Source of the DNA: a virus
DNA: 31,777 bases
Direction: 5' to 3' (one strand)
Virus record (IMG/VR): IMGVR_UViG_3300032296_003542
Coordinates: 1-31,777 of that record
Position numbers and translations under genes: made by a program. Below, in pieces: positions 8,678-18,118 of the stretch (positions are counted from its first letter, which is position 1; every line of letters starts with the position of its first letter). The notes below the pieces were generated by a model. It had not been told where the DNA came from. It saw only the letters and a list, made by a program, of their open reading frames with translations, and did no database searches.

Positions 8678-10764
8678 TGGGAGTAACATCTACGCAAGGA
8701 TTTGCATTTAAGTTAATTGCCAACGGCACACAATTAGACCTGTTTGCTGATGAGGAAATATTTGTTTCCGATAATGTAACAGGCTTATTTGATATTGGTG
8801 TTTTACCTGCTGACTTTACTCGTCAAATTACAGTACCTGGCACAAAGAAAAATAACGCATTCTTTGAGCATGTATATGATATATCAATAACTAATCCATT
8901 CCTATTTGCAACAAATCAAAAAGTTCCATGTTATTTGGACTTTGATGGAATTTATTTAGCTGATGGATACTTACAATTAAATAAAGTAAATGTAATTGCA
9001 AATAAGTTTATTGATTCATATGAAGTGACTATTTATGGCACTTTATCTTCATTTGCAAGAACGATAAATAGAGCATTTTTAACCGATTTAACAGGCTCTC
9101 TTTCCCAATATAACCATACCTCCTCTTTATCAAATATAACCTCTTCTTGGGGTGGTAATTTGTTTAATGGCGATATTGTATACCCATTAGCTGAATACGG
9201 ACAACAGATAAGTTATACACCTGAAGAAAATCAGTTTGGTATAGATACACCATCCGGGTCTTTATGTGTGCAAGATTTCAAACCTGCTATTAGAATTAAA
9301 AAAGTATGGGATGCAATATTTGATTACGCAGGATATACATATTCATCATCATTTTTAGACCAATCATTTTTAGATAATGTGTACATGGTCTGCAATAATC
9401 AATTGAGATATCCAGTATACGATAGTATCAATTTAGAAACATATGGATTATTTAAAATATCACCATTATCTGGAAGTGGAACTGATATATTATTAAATGC
9501 ATCAACAGTAACACCATTTCCATATTTTAATATACAAGAAAATCAAGGTGGACAATTAGATACATCTTTAAATTATACATTAGGATTTACAACACAATTA
9601 AGAGGTGAATTACAATTAAACTTTGAAATAAGTGCAAGTGGAACACCAGGAGCAAGCGGATATCCTACATTTGATTTAATTGTGAGTGGTAGCAGTGGAA
9701 GTGCAACTGTACCATTAACTAATATTAACAATTTTATGTATGATACGGCAATATACAATGTAAATACAATTAGAACACAGAAGTTTGAATTATTAACGCC
9801 GTTTAATACTACAACATTACCAGCTGGGACATATAAATTCTATATAAAATACATTAAAAATGGTGATACTAACTTTAATGTTATTCTTAACCCTGCTAAT
9901 AATGTAAAAGGATATTTGAGCATAACAAAAGTAAATCAAGGTGGAGATGGATTGGTAATTAATATAGGCAAAAATATGCCATTCGGAACAACAGGCATTA
10001 AAATGATAGATTTTATTAAAGGTATACAACAGAAATTTAATTTAGTAATTTATCCTAATAAAACTAGAACATTTGAGTTTATAGTTGAAACATTTAATGA
10101 TTGGTATAAAAGAGGTGAAATAAAAGATTTTAATAAATTTATTAATTTAGATAAAAAAATAGAAGCAATTCCTGCAAACAATCTTGCTGTAAATAAATTA
10201 AACTTTGGTGATACATTGGATGGTGATTATCTTTCTCAACAATTTGCAAAACAAGAAAATAGAGAATATGGTAAATCATACTATGTAGATACTGAAAACT
10301 TTTTCTCACAAGGAACATTTGAAGTTAAGACTACTTTAGCAAGTTCTCCATTACTTAGAATAGCAGGAACTGGTGAATCTGGTAGTGCATTATTAAAGAG
10401 AACAGGATTCCAAGCGTTTGCATCATTATTTACAACAGGCTCTGATGGTAGTGAAGCACAGGCAACAATAGATGCAAATTCAGAACAAATAGTTAATGCA
10501 ACTGCAACATTATATGGACCAGGTAGTACAACAGATACTGACCCTATAAGTGGATTTGCATTTAGAAGTGTACAAGAAGGAACTATAATTAGTTTCTTTG
10601 CAACACCTACTGGTGACTCTGGCCCTACTACAATAGAATTTAAGAAAATTGATGATAGTGGTACTACGATACTTTCAACCGCTTCTACATATAATTATAC
10701 TGTAACGGCTGGTGATATTTCTCAAACAACATTAAACTTTACAGCAGAAGTAACTTCATCATAA
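8677..10764 (+). CDS. putative tail hub / tail-associated protein
   Basis: 695 residues. The N-terminus (about 1-130) includes GLFDIGVLPADFTRQITVPG and TKKNNAFFEHVYD, a pattern common at the start of large tail tip proteins in this phage group. The middle has IKKVWDAIFDYAGYTYSSSF and, at about 435-460, MIDFIKGIQQKFNLVIYPN, resembling hub domains of the gp27/Tal type. The C-terminal 150 residues are Gly, Ser and Thr rich (TASTYNYTVTAGD). It likely forms the trimeric tail tip. No lytic or peptidase motif is recognised. Start overlaps the upstream stop; the next gene begins one base after its stop. Confidence 0.55.
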   Translation: MGVTSTQGFAFKLIANGTQLDLFADEEIFVSDNVTGLFDIGVLPADFTRQITVPGTKKNNAFFEHVYDISITNPFLFATNQKVPCYLDFDGIYLADGYLQLNKVNVIANKFIDSYEVTIYGTLSSFARTINRAFLTDLTGSLSQYNHTSSLSNITSSWGGNLFNGDIVYPLAEYGQQISYTPEENQFGIDTPSGSLCVQDFKPAIRIKKVWDAIFDYAGYTYSSSFLDQSFLDNVYMVCNNQLRYPVYDSINLETYGLFKISPLSGSGTDILLNASTVTPFPYFNIQENQGGQLDTSLNYTLGFTTQLRGELQLNFEISASGTPGASGYPTFDLIVSGSSGSATVPLTNINNFMYDTAIYNVNTIRTQKFELLTPFNTTTLPAGTYKFYIKYIKNGDTNFNVILNPANNVKGYLSITKVNQGGDGLVINIGKNMPFGTTGIKMIDFIKGIQQKFNLVIYPNKTRTFEFIVETFNDWYKRGEIKDFNKFINLDKKIEAIPANNLAVNKLNFGDTLDGDYLSQQFAKQENREYGKSYYVDTENFFSQGTFEVKTTLASSPLLRIAGTGESGSALLKRTGFQAFASLFTTGSDGSEAQATIDANSEQIVNATATLYGPGSTTDTDPISGFAFRSVQEGTIISFFATPTGDSGPTTIEFKKIDDSGTTILSTASTYNYTVTAGDISQTTLNFTAEVTSS

Positions 10765-10765
10765 T

Positions 10766-12910
10766 ATGGCAGCAAATTCAATATATATTCCAACATTTAT
10801 AGGTAGTATTACATACGCTCCGGTAAGAGTATTGCCACACATATACTTTTATAATGGTACAAAAGATACTAATACATATTTCATTGGAGGATATGGTGCA
10901 ACAACTTCATCTTTGAATATTGCATCTCAATCTGCTTTTCCATATTTTGACAATTATAGTGGTAACACACCAACAACAGAAAGTTTATCTCTTTTGTTTA
11001 ATAATGAAACTTCAGTATATGGAGAAGCACCAACTGCATCATTGTATACAACTTATTGGGAAAAATATGTATCATTACTTTATAATCCAAGAACTCGTTT
11101 ATTTAACTGCGAAGGTATAATTCCTCTTGCAGATTATTTTAAAATGGAATTGAATGATATAGTAGAATGGAGAGGAAACTATTATCATTTAAGAGCAATA
11201 AATGATTATAACTTAAAAAATGGAGAATGTAAAATTCAATTATTAGGACCGTTATTAGAAGATGTAATTACAAACATATTGCCAGAATTGCAGTGTGCAT
11301 TTGCATTTACTCAAAGTATTGCAACTCCTACGACTTCAACAACTTTGGCACCGACTACAACACTAAGTCCTACAACGACAACACTTAGTCCTACAACGAC
11401 AACACTTAGTCCAACTACTACAACACTTAGTCCAACTACGACTACGGTAGCTCCAACGACAACAACTTTGGCACCAACTACAACACTAAGTCCTACAACG
11501 ACTACATTGGCTCCAACTACTACAACAACTACTGCAAATTGTAATGATTGTCTTGATTATAGAATACAAATAATTGGTGGTAGTGGATTAAGAGGTAGAG
11601 TTGATTATACGGATTGTATTACTAATCAATCAAGAAGTTTTACTATATCAAGTCAAATTCAAAGGAGATTTGTTGGTAAAAATCCAGTATATGTTCCATT
11701 AGGTGGAGGAGGAAGTGTAGTTGGGCCAGCAAATCAGGGAACTGCTTGGATGGTTCCAGAAAATGTAAGTATGTGTAGTCCTATGAGTTATACAACATGT
11801 AGTTTATATCCTTATACAGCAAGCCAAAGTGGTGGAACTGTTGGGTTTTTCTATTATTCATATGTTGATGCATCGGGTAGTTATGTTCAAGTTGATGATG
11901 ATTACTATGATGGAACTCCAAGAGTAATGCAACAAGGTTGTTATGCTGTTGGTGCATTCCCTATACATTCTAGTCGTTCTTATAGTGGAAGTTGTGCAAC
12001 AAATCCAAATTGTCCACCAACTACAACTACTACTTTAGCACCAACTACTACTTTAGCACCTACAACTACTACGACTACATTGGCACCAACTACTACAACT
12101 ACATTATCACCTAATACTTTTAGAGCAGTTGGTTGTTGTGACTCGGCATCTTATATTGTAGGATGGACAGCTGGATTTAGTGCAATTAACGCAACATTTT
12201 ATAATGCGGTTGAGAATACATGTATGACTATTGTTGAAAATGTTATTTCACAATCTGCATCATTTACAATTACAGGAGGCAATTTTAATACTTATGTTTA
12301 TGGATATGGTGATGACCAATGTGCAAGATGTATTAGTTTAAGACCCGCACCTTGTCCACCGACAACTACAACACTTGCACCAACTACAACGACATTAGCG
12401 CCAACTACTACAACGACATTAGTTCCAACAACCTCAACAACTCTGTCACCAACTACAACTACAACTACAATATCAGGCAGTTGTTCAACATGGCAAATAA
12501 TCAATTCAAGTCCTTCATTGGGAGGTCAAGTAACTTATGTTCCTTGTGGTGGAGCTGGATATAGAAATTATTTTATAGCAAATAGTTCTTCAGCAAGCCT
12601 TTGTGTTCAATCTGCACAAATAGAAAATATTGCAGGATTTGCATCTTCTTCACTTACTAATTTAGGAACTCCGTGTACCTCTTCATTACAAGATTGTATA
12701 AGTTATACAATTTCAAATAGTGGTGGAACTCAATACACTTATAGTGGTAAAGATTGTTCAAATTGTGCAACTTCATTATATAATATAAATGCAGGAGTGA
12801 CTGTGGTAAGATGTTTTGTTTCAGGAACATTCACAACTTCATTCCCATCATTTGTAACTGCAACCGCAGGAGCTAATTGTAATGTATCAGGAAGTGGTTG
12901 TCCAATATAA
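10766..12910 (+). CDS. modular adhesin with Pro-Thr linkers and Cys-containing domains (1)
   Basis: 714 residues. The N-terminal ~180 residues (PTFIGSITYAPVRVLPHIYF, EGIIPLADYFKMELNDIVEW) look like a tail-docking domain. Then come Pro-Thr linkers at about 189-255, 418-450 and 531-570, made of PTTTT plus LS, LA or VA. Between them are Cys-containing beta domains: CNDCLDYRIQIIGG with VDYTDC; AVGCCDSASYIVGWTAG; CSTWQIINSSPSLGGQVTY followed by CISYTISNSGGTQYTYS. These share a 'C..Y.I......V.Y..C' layout and probably derive from one ancestor. The gene follows the tail hub, so it is probably a tail-tip receptor-binding protein. The linkers are mucin-like and precede a glycosyltransferase cassette. 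No enzymatic motif is seen. Confidence 0.7.
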   Translation: MAANSIYIPTFIGSITYAPVRVLPHIYFYNGTKDTNTYFIGGYGATTSSLNIASQSAFPYFDNYSGNTPTTESLSLLFNNETSVYGEAPTASLYTTYWEKYVSLLYNPRTRLFNCEGIIPLADYFKMELNDIVEWRGNYYHLRAINDYNLKNGECKIQLLGPLLEDVITNILPELQCAFAFTQSIATPTTSTTLAPTTTLSPTTTTLSPTTTTLSPTTTTLSPTTTTVAPTTTTLAPTTTLSPTTTTLAPTTTTTTANCNDCLDYRIQIIGGSGLRGRVDYTDCITNQSRSFTISSQIQRRFVGKNPVYVPLGGGGSVVGPANQGTAWMVPENVSMCSPMSYTTCSLYPYTASQSGGTVGFFYYSYVDASGSYVQVDDDYYDGTPRVMQQGCYAVGAFPIHSSRSYSGSCATNPNCPPTTTTTLAPTTTLAPTTTTTTLAPTTTTTLSPNTFRAVGCCDSASYIVGWTAGFSAINATFYNAVENTCMTIVENVISQSASFTITGGNFNTYVYGYGDDQCARCISLRPAPCPPTTTTLAPTTTTLAPTTTTTLVPTTSTTLSPTTTTTTISGSCSTWQIINSSPSLGGQVTYVPCGGAGYRNYFIANSSSASLCVQSAQIENIAGFASSSLTNLGTPCTSSLQDCISYTISNSGGTQYTYSGKDCSNCATSLYNINAGVTVVRCFVSGTFTTSFPSFVTATAGANCNVSGSGCPI
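11329..11532 (+). repeat. Pro-Thr coding repeats in adhesin 1
   Basis: Mostly 21-bp units encoding PTTTT plus two residues. Two consecutive units are identical at the DNA level (AGTCCTACAACGACAACACT, starting at 11368 and 11389); the rest mix ACA, ACT and ACG so that the protein stays constant while the DNA diverges. Shorter arrays lie at about 12018-12117 and 12358-12474. Confidence 0.85.
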
Positions 12911-12921
12911 AAACTATTAAT

Positions 12922-12931
12922 TTGTTAAAAA
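12922..12931 (+). promoter_or_regulatory. degenerate late motif (TTGTTAAAAA)
   Basis: One mismatch to the motif, but only 3 nt before the ATG at 12935, unlike the 6-18 nt of the others. It may be chance in an AT-rich 24-nt gap. Confidence 0.25.
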
Positions 12932-12934
12932 GAT

Positions 12935-14848
12935 ATGCCAGACATTCAAAGGATAATAACAATAACAGCACAGGGAGCTAATTCCGGCCCTTATTACGAT
13001 GTATATTGGTCAAACGATTGTATAACCTATACCCTTGCAACCGATGGAGATAATGTTTATTTACCTTCTATTGGCTCATCTGTTTATGTTACTATGCCTG
13101 ATACTGCATGTTGCATAAAATTAATAAATTTATCAGTAGGTTGTTTATTAAATGAGGTGATATTAAATTTCTGTCCTACTACGACAACTTCTACTACTTT
13201 AGCACCTACAACTTCTACAACTACTCTTACGCCTACAACTACGACTACATTAAGTCCAACGACTACTACAATAGCTCCTACGACTACTACAACATTAACA
13301 CCAACCACAACGACTACACAATGTCCTTGTGTTGAAAGTGTAACACTAAATGTAACAACTGCAGGAACTTTTGAATTTACAGATTGTTGTGGTACACCTC
13401 GTCAAACAAGTGTTCCTCAAAACTCTTCATACTTAGTAGATTATAGCACTGATGGTTGTATCAATATTAATACATTTGGTGGAACAGCTGAATACACGGT
13501 AGTTTCTTATGGTGCATGTTGCACTCCAGTTTGTCCTACTACTACGACAACATTAGCACCTACTACTACAACTACTTTAGCTCCAACAACAACTACCACT
13601 TTAGCTCCAACTACGACAACAACTCAGCCGCAATTCATACAAGTTGAATTATGTGGAGGTGGAGATGGCCCTTATATTATAACAAGGGGTAGTGGTGACT
13701 CACCATCTGGTATTGGACAAGCATTTAAGTTAACAGGCTCATATTCAGGATTTAATGGTATAGATTGCTGGGAAGTATTAGACTCTGCTGCATCTGGTCC
13801 TGCTGATTATACGAATGTAGGATTTGGAAGTGTATTTAGCAGTTGTGCAGCTTGTGTTCCAACTACAACAACATTATCACCTACTACAACTACTTTGAGT
13901 CCAACTACGACCACAATAGCACCTACTACGACTACTTTGAGTCCAACTACGACTACATTGGCACCAACTACAACTACGACAACTACACCACCAACTATCT
14001 ATTCAGTAGAACCTTGTGGTGGTGGACAAGGTCCTTATAAGATAACTTATGGAACTGGCGATTTACCTTCAGGTATTGGACAAGCATTTAAGTTAAACTT
14101 AGCAGGTAGTCCATTTAATGGTGTAGATTGTTGGGAAATATTAGAATACCCTGTTGCAGGTCCTGCTGACTATGAAGCGGTTGCATTTGGTAATGTATTT
14201 AGTAATTGTGCAGCGTGTGTTCCTACAACAACTACATTAGCACCGACTACAACTACACTTAGTCCTACTACGACTCTTGCTCCTACAACTACTACAACTA
14301 CATTAGCGTGTGAGTGTTGGACAGTTGTGAATGAAGATACGGTAACAATAAATTACACAGTAACAAATTGTGATGGAACAGAACAATCTCCAAACTTAAC
14401 AGCAGGAAGTGTTAGAAAGCATTGTATTAAAGGTGGTACTGTAATTTTAGTTAATTCACCAGAAGGTGGATTATTAGGTGAATACGATTGTAATCAAACT
14501 TGTACAGTAGCAAATGATTGTCCTGATTGTTCACCAACAACTACTACAACTACTATTGCACCAACTACAACCATAGCACCAACAACTACGGTAGCACCAA
14601 CGACAACTACAACCGAACCGCCACCAGCGTATAATTACTATACATTTACAGGTTGTAATGGTGGTAGCACGGATTATAGAAGTATATTAAGTTTAGCATT
14701 GAATGATGTATATACATTCCAAGCATATCCACCAGATAGAGCTTGTTATTATATTTCAGATATAAATGCCCCTGTAAATACAAATGACCTACCAACAATT
14801 TATGGGCCGTTGGCGGATTGTTTAGATGAGAATTGCCAGCAGTTATAA
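12935..14848 (+). CDS. modular adhesin with Pro-Thr linkers and Cys-containing domains (2)
   Basis: 637 residues: an N-terminal domain (about 1-80; MPDIQRIITITAQGANSGPY), then five Pro-Thr linkers (about 80-128, 201-230, 309-352, 430-458, 535-562) separating Cys-containing domains. Two neighbouring domains are clear tandem paralogues: ELCGGGDGPYIITRGSGD... and EPCGGGQGPYKITYGTGD..., both containing PSGIGQAFKL, DCWE and CAACVP. Others (CPCVESVTLNVTTAG; CECWTVVNEDTVTINYTV) share a 'C......V.....C.G' layout with domains of the upstream adhesin. It is probably a tail-tip adhesin working with its neighbour. The many cysteines are odd for a protein assembled in the cytoplasm and may pair after release. 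Receptor-binding role is inferred from position and modularity. Confidence 0.7.
   Translation: MPDIQRIITITAQGANSGPYYDVYWSNDCITYTLATDGDNVYLPSIGSSVYVTMPDTACCIKLINLSVGCLLNEVILNFCPTTTTSTTLAPTTSTTTLTPTTTTTLSPTTTTIAPTTTTTLTPTTTTTQCPCVESVTLNVTTAGTFEFTDCCGTPRQTSVPQNSSYLVDYSTDGCININTFGGTAEYTVVSYGACCTPVCPTTTTTLAPTTTTTLAPTTTTTLAPTTTTTQPQFIQVELCGGGDGPYIITRGSGDSPSGIGQAFKLTGSYSGFNGIDCWEVLDSAASGPADYTNVGFGSVFSSCAACVPTTTTLSPTTTTLSPTTTTIAPTTTTLSPTTTTLAPTTTTTTTPPTIYSVEPCGGGQGPYKITYGTGDLPSGIGQAFKLNLAGSPFNGVDCWEILEYPVAGPADYEAVAFGNVFSNCAACVPTTTTLAPTTTTLSPTTTLAPTTTTTTLACECWTVVNEDTVTINYTVTNCDGTEQSPNLTAGSVRKHCIKGGTVILVNSPEGGLLGEYDCNQTCTVANDCPDCSPTTTTTTIAPTTTIAPTTTVAPTTTTTEPPPAYNYYTFTGCNGGSTDYRSILSLALNDVYTFQAYPPDRACYYISDINAPVNTNDLPTIYGPLADCLDENCQQL
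13625..14220 (+). repeat. tandem duplicated adhesin domains
   Basis: Two ~78-residue copies, about 13625-13858 and 13988-14220, share CGGG-GPY, PSGIGQAFKL, F-NG-DCWE, AGPADY and CAACVP, and are separated by a Pro-Thr linker. DNA identity is well below protein similarity, so the duplication is not recent. Confidence 0.8.
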
Positions 14849-14865
14849 AACAAAATCACTTGCCT

Positions 14866-14875
14866 TTGTTAAATA
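14866..14875 (+). promoter_or_regulatory. late motif copy 4 (TTGTTAAATA)
   Basis: Exact copy, 15 nt before the first glycosyltransferase ATG (14891). It indicates that the cassette belongs to the late, structural programme. Confidence 0.6.
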
Positions 14876-14890
14876 ATAAACGAATGGCAT

Positions 14891-15859
14891 ATGAATGGCA
14901 TACAAATCTATCCAGATAAAAATTTAAGATTTATCTGTGCACAACCGGCAACAACCTATTATGTTTGGCAAGTAGAAACAATGATTAACAATTTTATTGA
15001 AATGGGAATCAATCCTAATTTCATTGATATTGTATGTTGGAAGCAGAATGGTATAATCCCTGAACAATGGAATAAACTGCGTAATCATTACAATTATGTT
15101 CGTTTCTTTTTCTATGATGATACAAGAGAAACAAAACATTACATTAGTTCAATAAGACCAAATATCTTAAAGCAACATTTTACTGCTTACCCTGAATTAC
15201 AAAAAGAAGCGATATTTTATCACGACTCCGATATCATATTCACTAAACCTATTTCAGAATGGATATCTCAACAAATGATAGTTGATGATAATTGGTATGG
15301 TAGTGATACTCGTTGGTATATTGCACACTCTTACATTTTAAGTAAAGGACAAAACATTATTGATAAGATGTGTGAGATAATGGATTTGCCTGAAGAGTTA
15401 ATAAAAGAAAATGAATTAAATGCAATAGGTGCACAATATCTTATGAAAAATATAGATGCAGCATATTGGGATAGAGTAGAAAAAGATTGTGAACAATTAT
15501 TCAAACAAATTACAGAATTAAATAATCAGTTAAAAGCTGCAAATCCTACATACCACGAATTACAAATATGGTGTTCAGATATGTGGGCTGTATTGTGGGG
15601 TGCGTGGAGATTAGGATATAAAACAATTTGTGCACCTGAATTTGATTTCAGTTGGGGAACTTCTTCTGAAGAGGAATATCACAGATTAAACATTATGCAT
15701 AACGCAGGTGTAACAAATGCAGATAGTGGATTATTTTATAAACCACAATTTATGTATGAATTACCATATGAGAAACCATTAGAGATAAAAGAAGGAACAG
15801 CAAGTAAAAAATATTGGGAAAGTATACAAAAAACAGCAAAGAAATCATGTTTACTTTAA
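14891..15859 (+). CDS. GT-A-type glycosyltransferase, DxD
   Basis: 322 residues. After a Rossmann-like start (NLRFICAQPATTYYVWQVET), the segment AIFYHDSDIIFTKPISEW carries a DxD motif (Asp112-Ser-Asp114), which in GT-A enzymes binds the metal and nucleotide sugar. Later parts (NAIGAQYLMKNIDAAYWDRV; IWCSDMWAVLWGAWRLGYKT) recall the Ser/hydroxyproline O-glycosyltransferase-like group, but that link is from memory. No signal peptide or membrane segment is seen, so it is probably cytoplasmic. The ATG at 14884 is out of frame and stops after ten codons. The gene overlaps the next glycosyltransferase by 13 nt. Acceptor is unknown; the Pro-Thr linkers of the adhesins immediately upstream are the obvious candidates. 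Confidence 0.7.
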   Translation: MNGIQIYPDKNLRFICAQPATTYYVWQVETMINNFIEMGINPNFIDIVCWKQNGIIPEQWNKLRNHYNYVRFFFYDDTRETKHYISSIRPNILKQHFTAYPELQKEAIFYHDSDIIFTKPISEWISQQMIVDDNWYGSDTRWYIAHSYILSKGQNIIDKMCEIMDLPEELIKENELNAIGAQYLMKNIDAAYWDRVEKDCEQLFKQITELNNQLKAANPTYHELQIWCSDMWAVLWGAWRLGYKTICAPEFDFSWGTSSEEEYHRLNIMHNAGVTNADSGLFYKPQFMYELPYEKPLEIKEGTASKKYWESIQKTAKKSCLL

Positions 15860-16833
15860 AACCAATTTGGTTCTATTGGGATGGGCCAATATCAGAAAGC
15901 AGATTACAAATCCTAAAAGACTCAATTTATTCTACAAGAGTATTTAACGAAAATCATTTTATTTGTTTGGTAAGCAATACACTTACTAAAGACCATTTTG
16001 ACCCAAAGTATTATATCAATGTAATGAAATGGGATGAAACTATATTTGATGGATTACCATTAACACCTGAAAGAATACAAAAATATAAACATGCTCACCC
16101 TCGCGAGTTATCAGATTTAATGCGTTTAGTTTTATTGTATCAATATGGTGGAAGTTATGTAGATACTGATGATTTGTGTATAAAACCTATGAGCTTTACA
16201 CCAAATTTGATTTGTAGAAGTTATGACCCGCATACTTCTTTTTACAATAAAGTAACAGATGATATGTGTGTGCCTGGAAAAATCAAAGAAATTGAGGGTT
16301 TTGAGCACATAAATACCTTTCCACGCAACGATTGTTGGCAAAATTGGCAAGAAAAATCCACTTTTGTCAAAGAATTATTGTGGAATGATAAGTTTGTAAA
16401 TGCAGAGCATGTAGTTTATATAGGTGATGATTGGAGTTGGCAATCTCTTACAAATGAAACAATAAATAAAAGATTGGATGGTTGGAAAACAGAATGGAAT
16501 TATGCTTTAACTTTACTTTACTTATACGAAGATTTTGTTTCTGCAAGTTCTTTTTGGGATAGATGTCATCATGGTGGTGAAATGTGTCAGTTATGGCAGA
16601 ATTTACCAAATGTAAAAGATTACGAATGGGGATTTTATAAAACAGATAGAGAAACTGCACTTGCATTCTATAATGTAGTGTGTGAAAAATATCCAAATCT
16701 TTCTCATATGTGGTTGCATAGTAAAGATATGAAAGCGGAATGGTTGATAGACCAATTAGATGAGAATGAAACCTATTCAGTATCTACATGGATTTATGAC
16801 CACATTAAACAAAAGATAAAATGTTTTCAGTAA
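15847..16833 (+). CDS. GT32-type glycosyltransferase (Gly_transf_sug, DxD)
   Basis: 328 residues from the ATG at 15847, which overlaps the upstream stop by 13 nt. The diagnostic block is SDLMRLVLLYQYGGSYVDTD at 89-108, followed by D109: an SD..R...LY.YGG.Y.D.D motif as in Och1-like GT32 enzymes, with Asp106 and Asp108 as DxD. The N-terminus (MFTLKPIWFYWDGPI) fits the 'K.I..W' start of this family. The C-terminal half is Trp-rich and not recognised. No membrane segment, unlike eukaryotic Golgi relatives. It overlaps the next gene by 13 nt. An earlier in-frame TTG at 15814 is less likely because it would overlap the upstream gene by 46 nt. Confidence 0.8.
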   Translation: MFTLKPIWFYWDGPISESRLQILKDSIYSTRVFNENHFICLVSNTLTKDHFDPKYYINVMKWDETIFDGLPLTPERIQKYKHAHPRELSDLMRLVLLYQYGGSYVDTDDLCIKPMSFTPNLICRSYDPHTSFYNKVTDDMCVPGKIKEIEGFEHINTFPRNDCWQNWQEKSTFVKELLWNDKFVNAEHVVYIGDDWSWQSLTNETINKRLDGWKTEWNYALTLLYLYEDFVSASSFWDRCHHGGEMCQLWQNLPNVKDYEWGFYKTDRETALAFYNVVCEKYPNLSHMWLHSKDMKAEWLIDQLDENETYSVSTWIYDHIKQKIKCFQ

Positions 16834-17420
16834 TCATACCTACACTTTGGAAATCTAAATACATACATACCTCTATTTCTCAATTAGAGGAGCATCCTGA
16901 GGTTGGTGAGATAATTTTGATAGATAACTCAACCGAAGTAAAAGAATTGAATAACGCAAAGATATGCCACATTAGAGAAGGAATTAACACATATGTTAAC
17001 CCTGCATGGAATAAAGGAGTGCGTTTAGCGAAATACGAAAACCTTTGTATTGCGAATGATGATTTGGTATTTGATACAAAAATATTAGATTGGATAAAAC
17101 CACATATGGATTTAGGTATAATAGGTATGAATGTAGCAAATTATGATAAATGGAGAACCGAATTTAACCCTGTTATAGAAAAAATGGAAGGTAGAGATTG
17201 GGGATGGGGTTGTTTATTCTTTGTAAAAAAAGATAAATGGGTAAACATACCTGATGATTTATTGATTGCATGTGGTGATGATTGGTTACTAAAACATATA
17301 GATGGATACAAAATATCAGGCTTACCATTACAATATCAACAAGTAAGTATAACTTCTATATTGCCACAATTTTTTGGTTTGCAATTAACGGATATAAAAA
17401 ACTTTGAGAAATACAAATGA
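16821..17420 (+). CDS. short GT2-like glycosyltransferase
   Basis: 199 residues. It begins with the GT2-type strand and loop MFSVIIPTLWKSKYI, then EIILIDNST at 30-38, NPAWNKGVRLAKYENLCIAN at 60-79 and NDD at 79-81, where GT2 enzymes carry DxD, then WGWGCLFFVKKDKW. It is shorter than a typical GT2 enzyme (about 250-300) and ends soon after the acceptor-side strands, so it may be a minimal catalytic domain or work with a partner. It overlaps the genes on both sides (13 nt upstream, ATGA with the downstream gene). Confidence 0.7.
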   Translation: MFSVIIPTLWKSKYIHTSISQLEEHPEVGEIILIDNSTEVKELNNAKICHIREGINTYVNPAWNKGVRLAKYENLCIANDDLVFDTKILDWIKPHMDLGIIGMNVANYDKWRTEFNPVIEKMEGRDWGWGCLFFVKKDKWVNIPDDLLIACGDDWLLKHIDGYKISGLPLQYQQVSITSILPQFFGLQLTDIKNFEKYK

Positions 17421-18094
17421 TTTCAGTTTTAACACTTACATATCAAAGGCATCACTTATTACAAGAAGCAATCTATTCGTTTATAAATCAAGAATACGAT
17501 GGTGAAAAAGAAATGCTTATCATTAACGACTCACCTATTGTAGAGTATAGAATAAATCACCCTGAAGTAAAAATAATAAACCTTAACAAAAGATTTAGCT
17601 CTGTTGGTAAGAAATTAGAGTGGGGATTTAAGCAATGTAAAGGTGATTGGATATATCGTTTAGATGATGATGATTTAATAACGCCATGGGCATTAGAATT
17701 GCAAAAACAATATAGAGAAGATAATCCAAATAAAGAGGTATATCGTTGCCAAAAACATTACTTTTTTTCACAAAATGAATATCAAGGACTTTCTGACTCA
17801 ATTAATAATGGAAATTGTTACTCAAAGGAATATATTAACCGAATACAATTTTTAGATAAATCTATTGGTGAGGATAATCACATGACATTCTTTCACAATG
17901 CAGATATGCATATTGGTGATAAAGGTAAATATTCTATGATTTATAGATGGGGAATGGGTGTATATCACATATCAGGTATGGGTGATAGACCAAATGAAGA
18001 GATATATGAAATTACAGATAAAACTAATTCAGAAACAGGCATAATTTACTTAGAACCAAAATTCGGAAGTGATTATTGGGCACAACTACCATAG
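17417..18094 (+). CDS. GT2-family glycosyltransferase
   Basis: 225 residues. Family marks are the start MISVLTLTYQRHHLLQEAIY, MLIINDSP at 33-40 (nucleotide contact), and GDWIYRLDDDDLITPWALEL at about 76-95 with the acidic run at 83-86 in the DxD position. Near the end, WGMGVYHISGMGDR may belong to the acceptor side. No membrane segment. The start overlaps the upstream stop as ATGA, so the cassette is translationally coupled throughout. It is the last of four glycosyltransferase genes; a late-motif copy follows. Confidence 0.8.
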   Translation: MISVLTLTYQRHHLLQEAIYSFINQEYDGEKEMLIINDSPIVEYRINHPEVKIINLNKRFSSVGKKLEWGFKQCKGDWIYRLDDDDLITPWALELQKQYREDNPNKEVYRCQKHYFFSQNEYQGLSDSINNGNCYSKEYINRIQFLDKSIGEDNHMTFFHNADMHIGDKGKYSMIYRWGMGVYHISGMGDRPNEEIYEITDKTNSETGIIYLEPKFGSDYWAQLP

Positions 18095-18118
18095 TATCCG
18101 TTATTTATCACATTCGGT

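Noticed and set aside
11329-14622. CRISPR array or recombination-generated minisatellite
   Set aside because: The repeats are in frame, encode constant Pro-Thr units with varied codons, and have no spacers.
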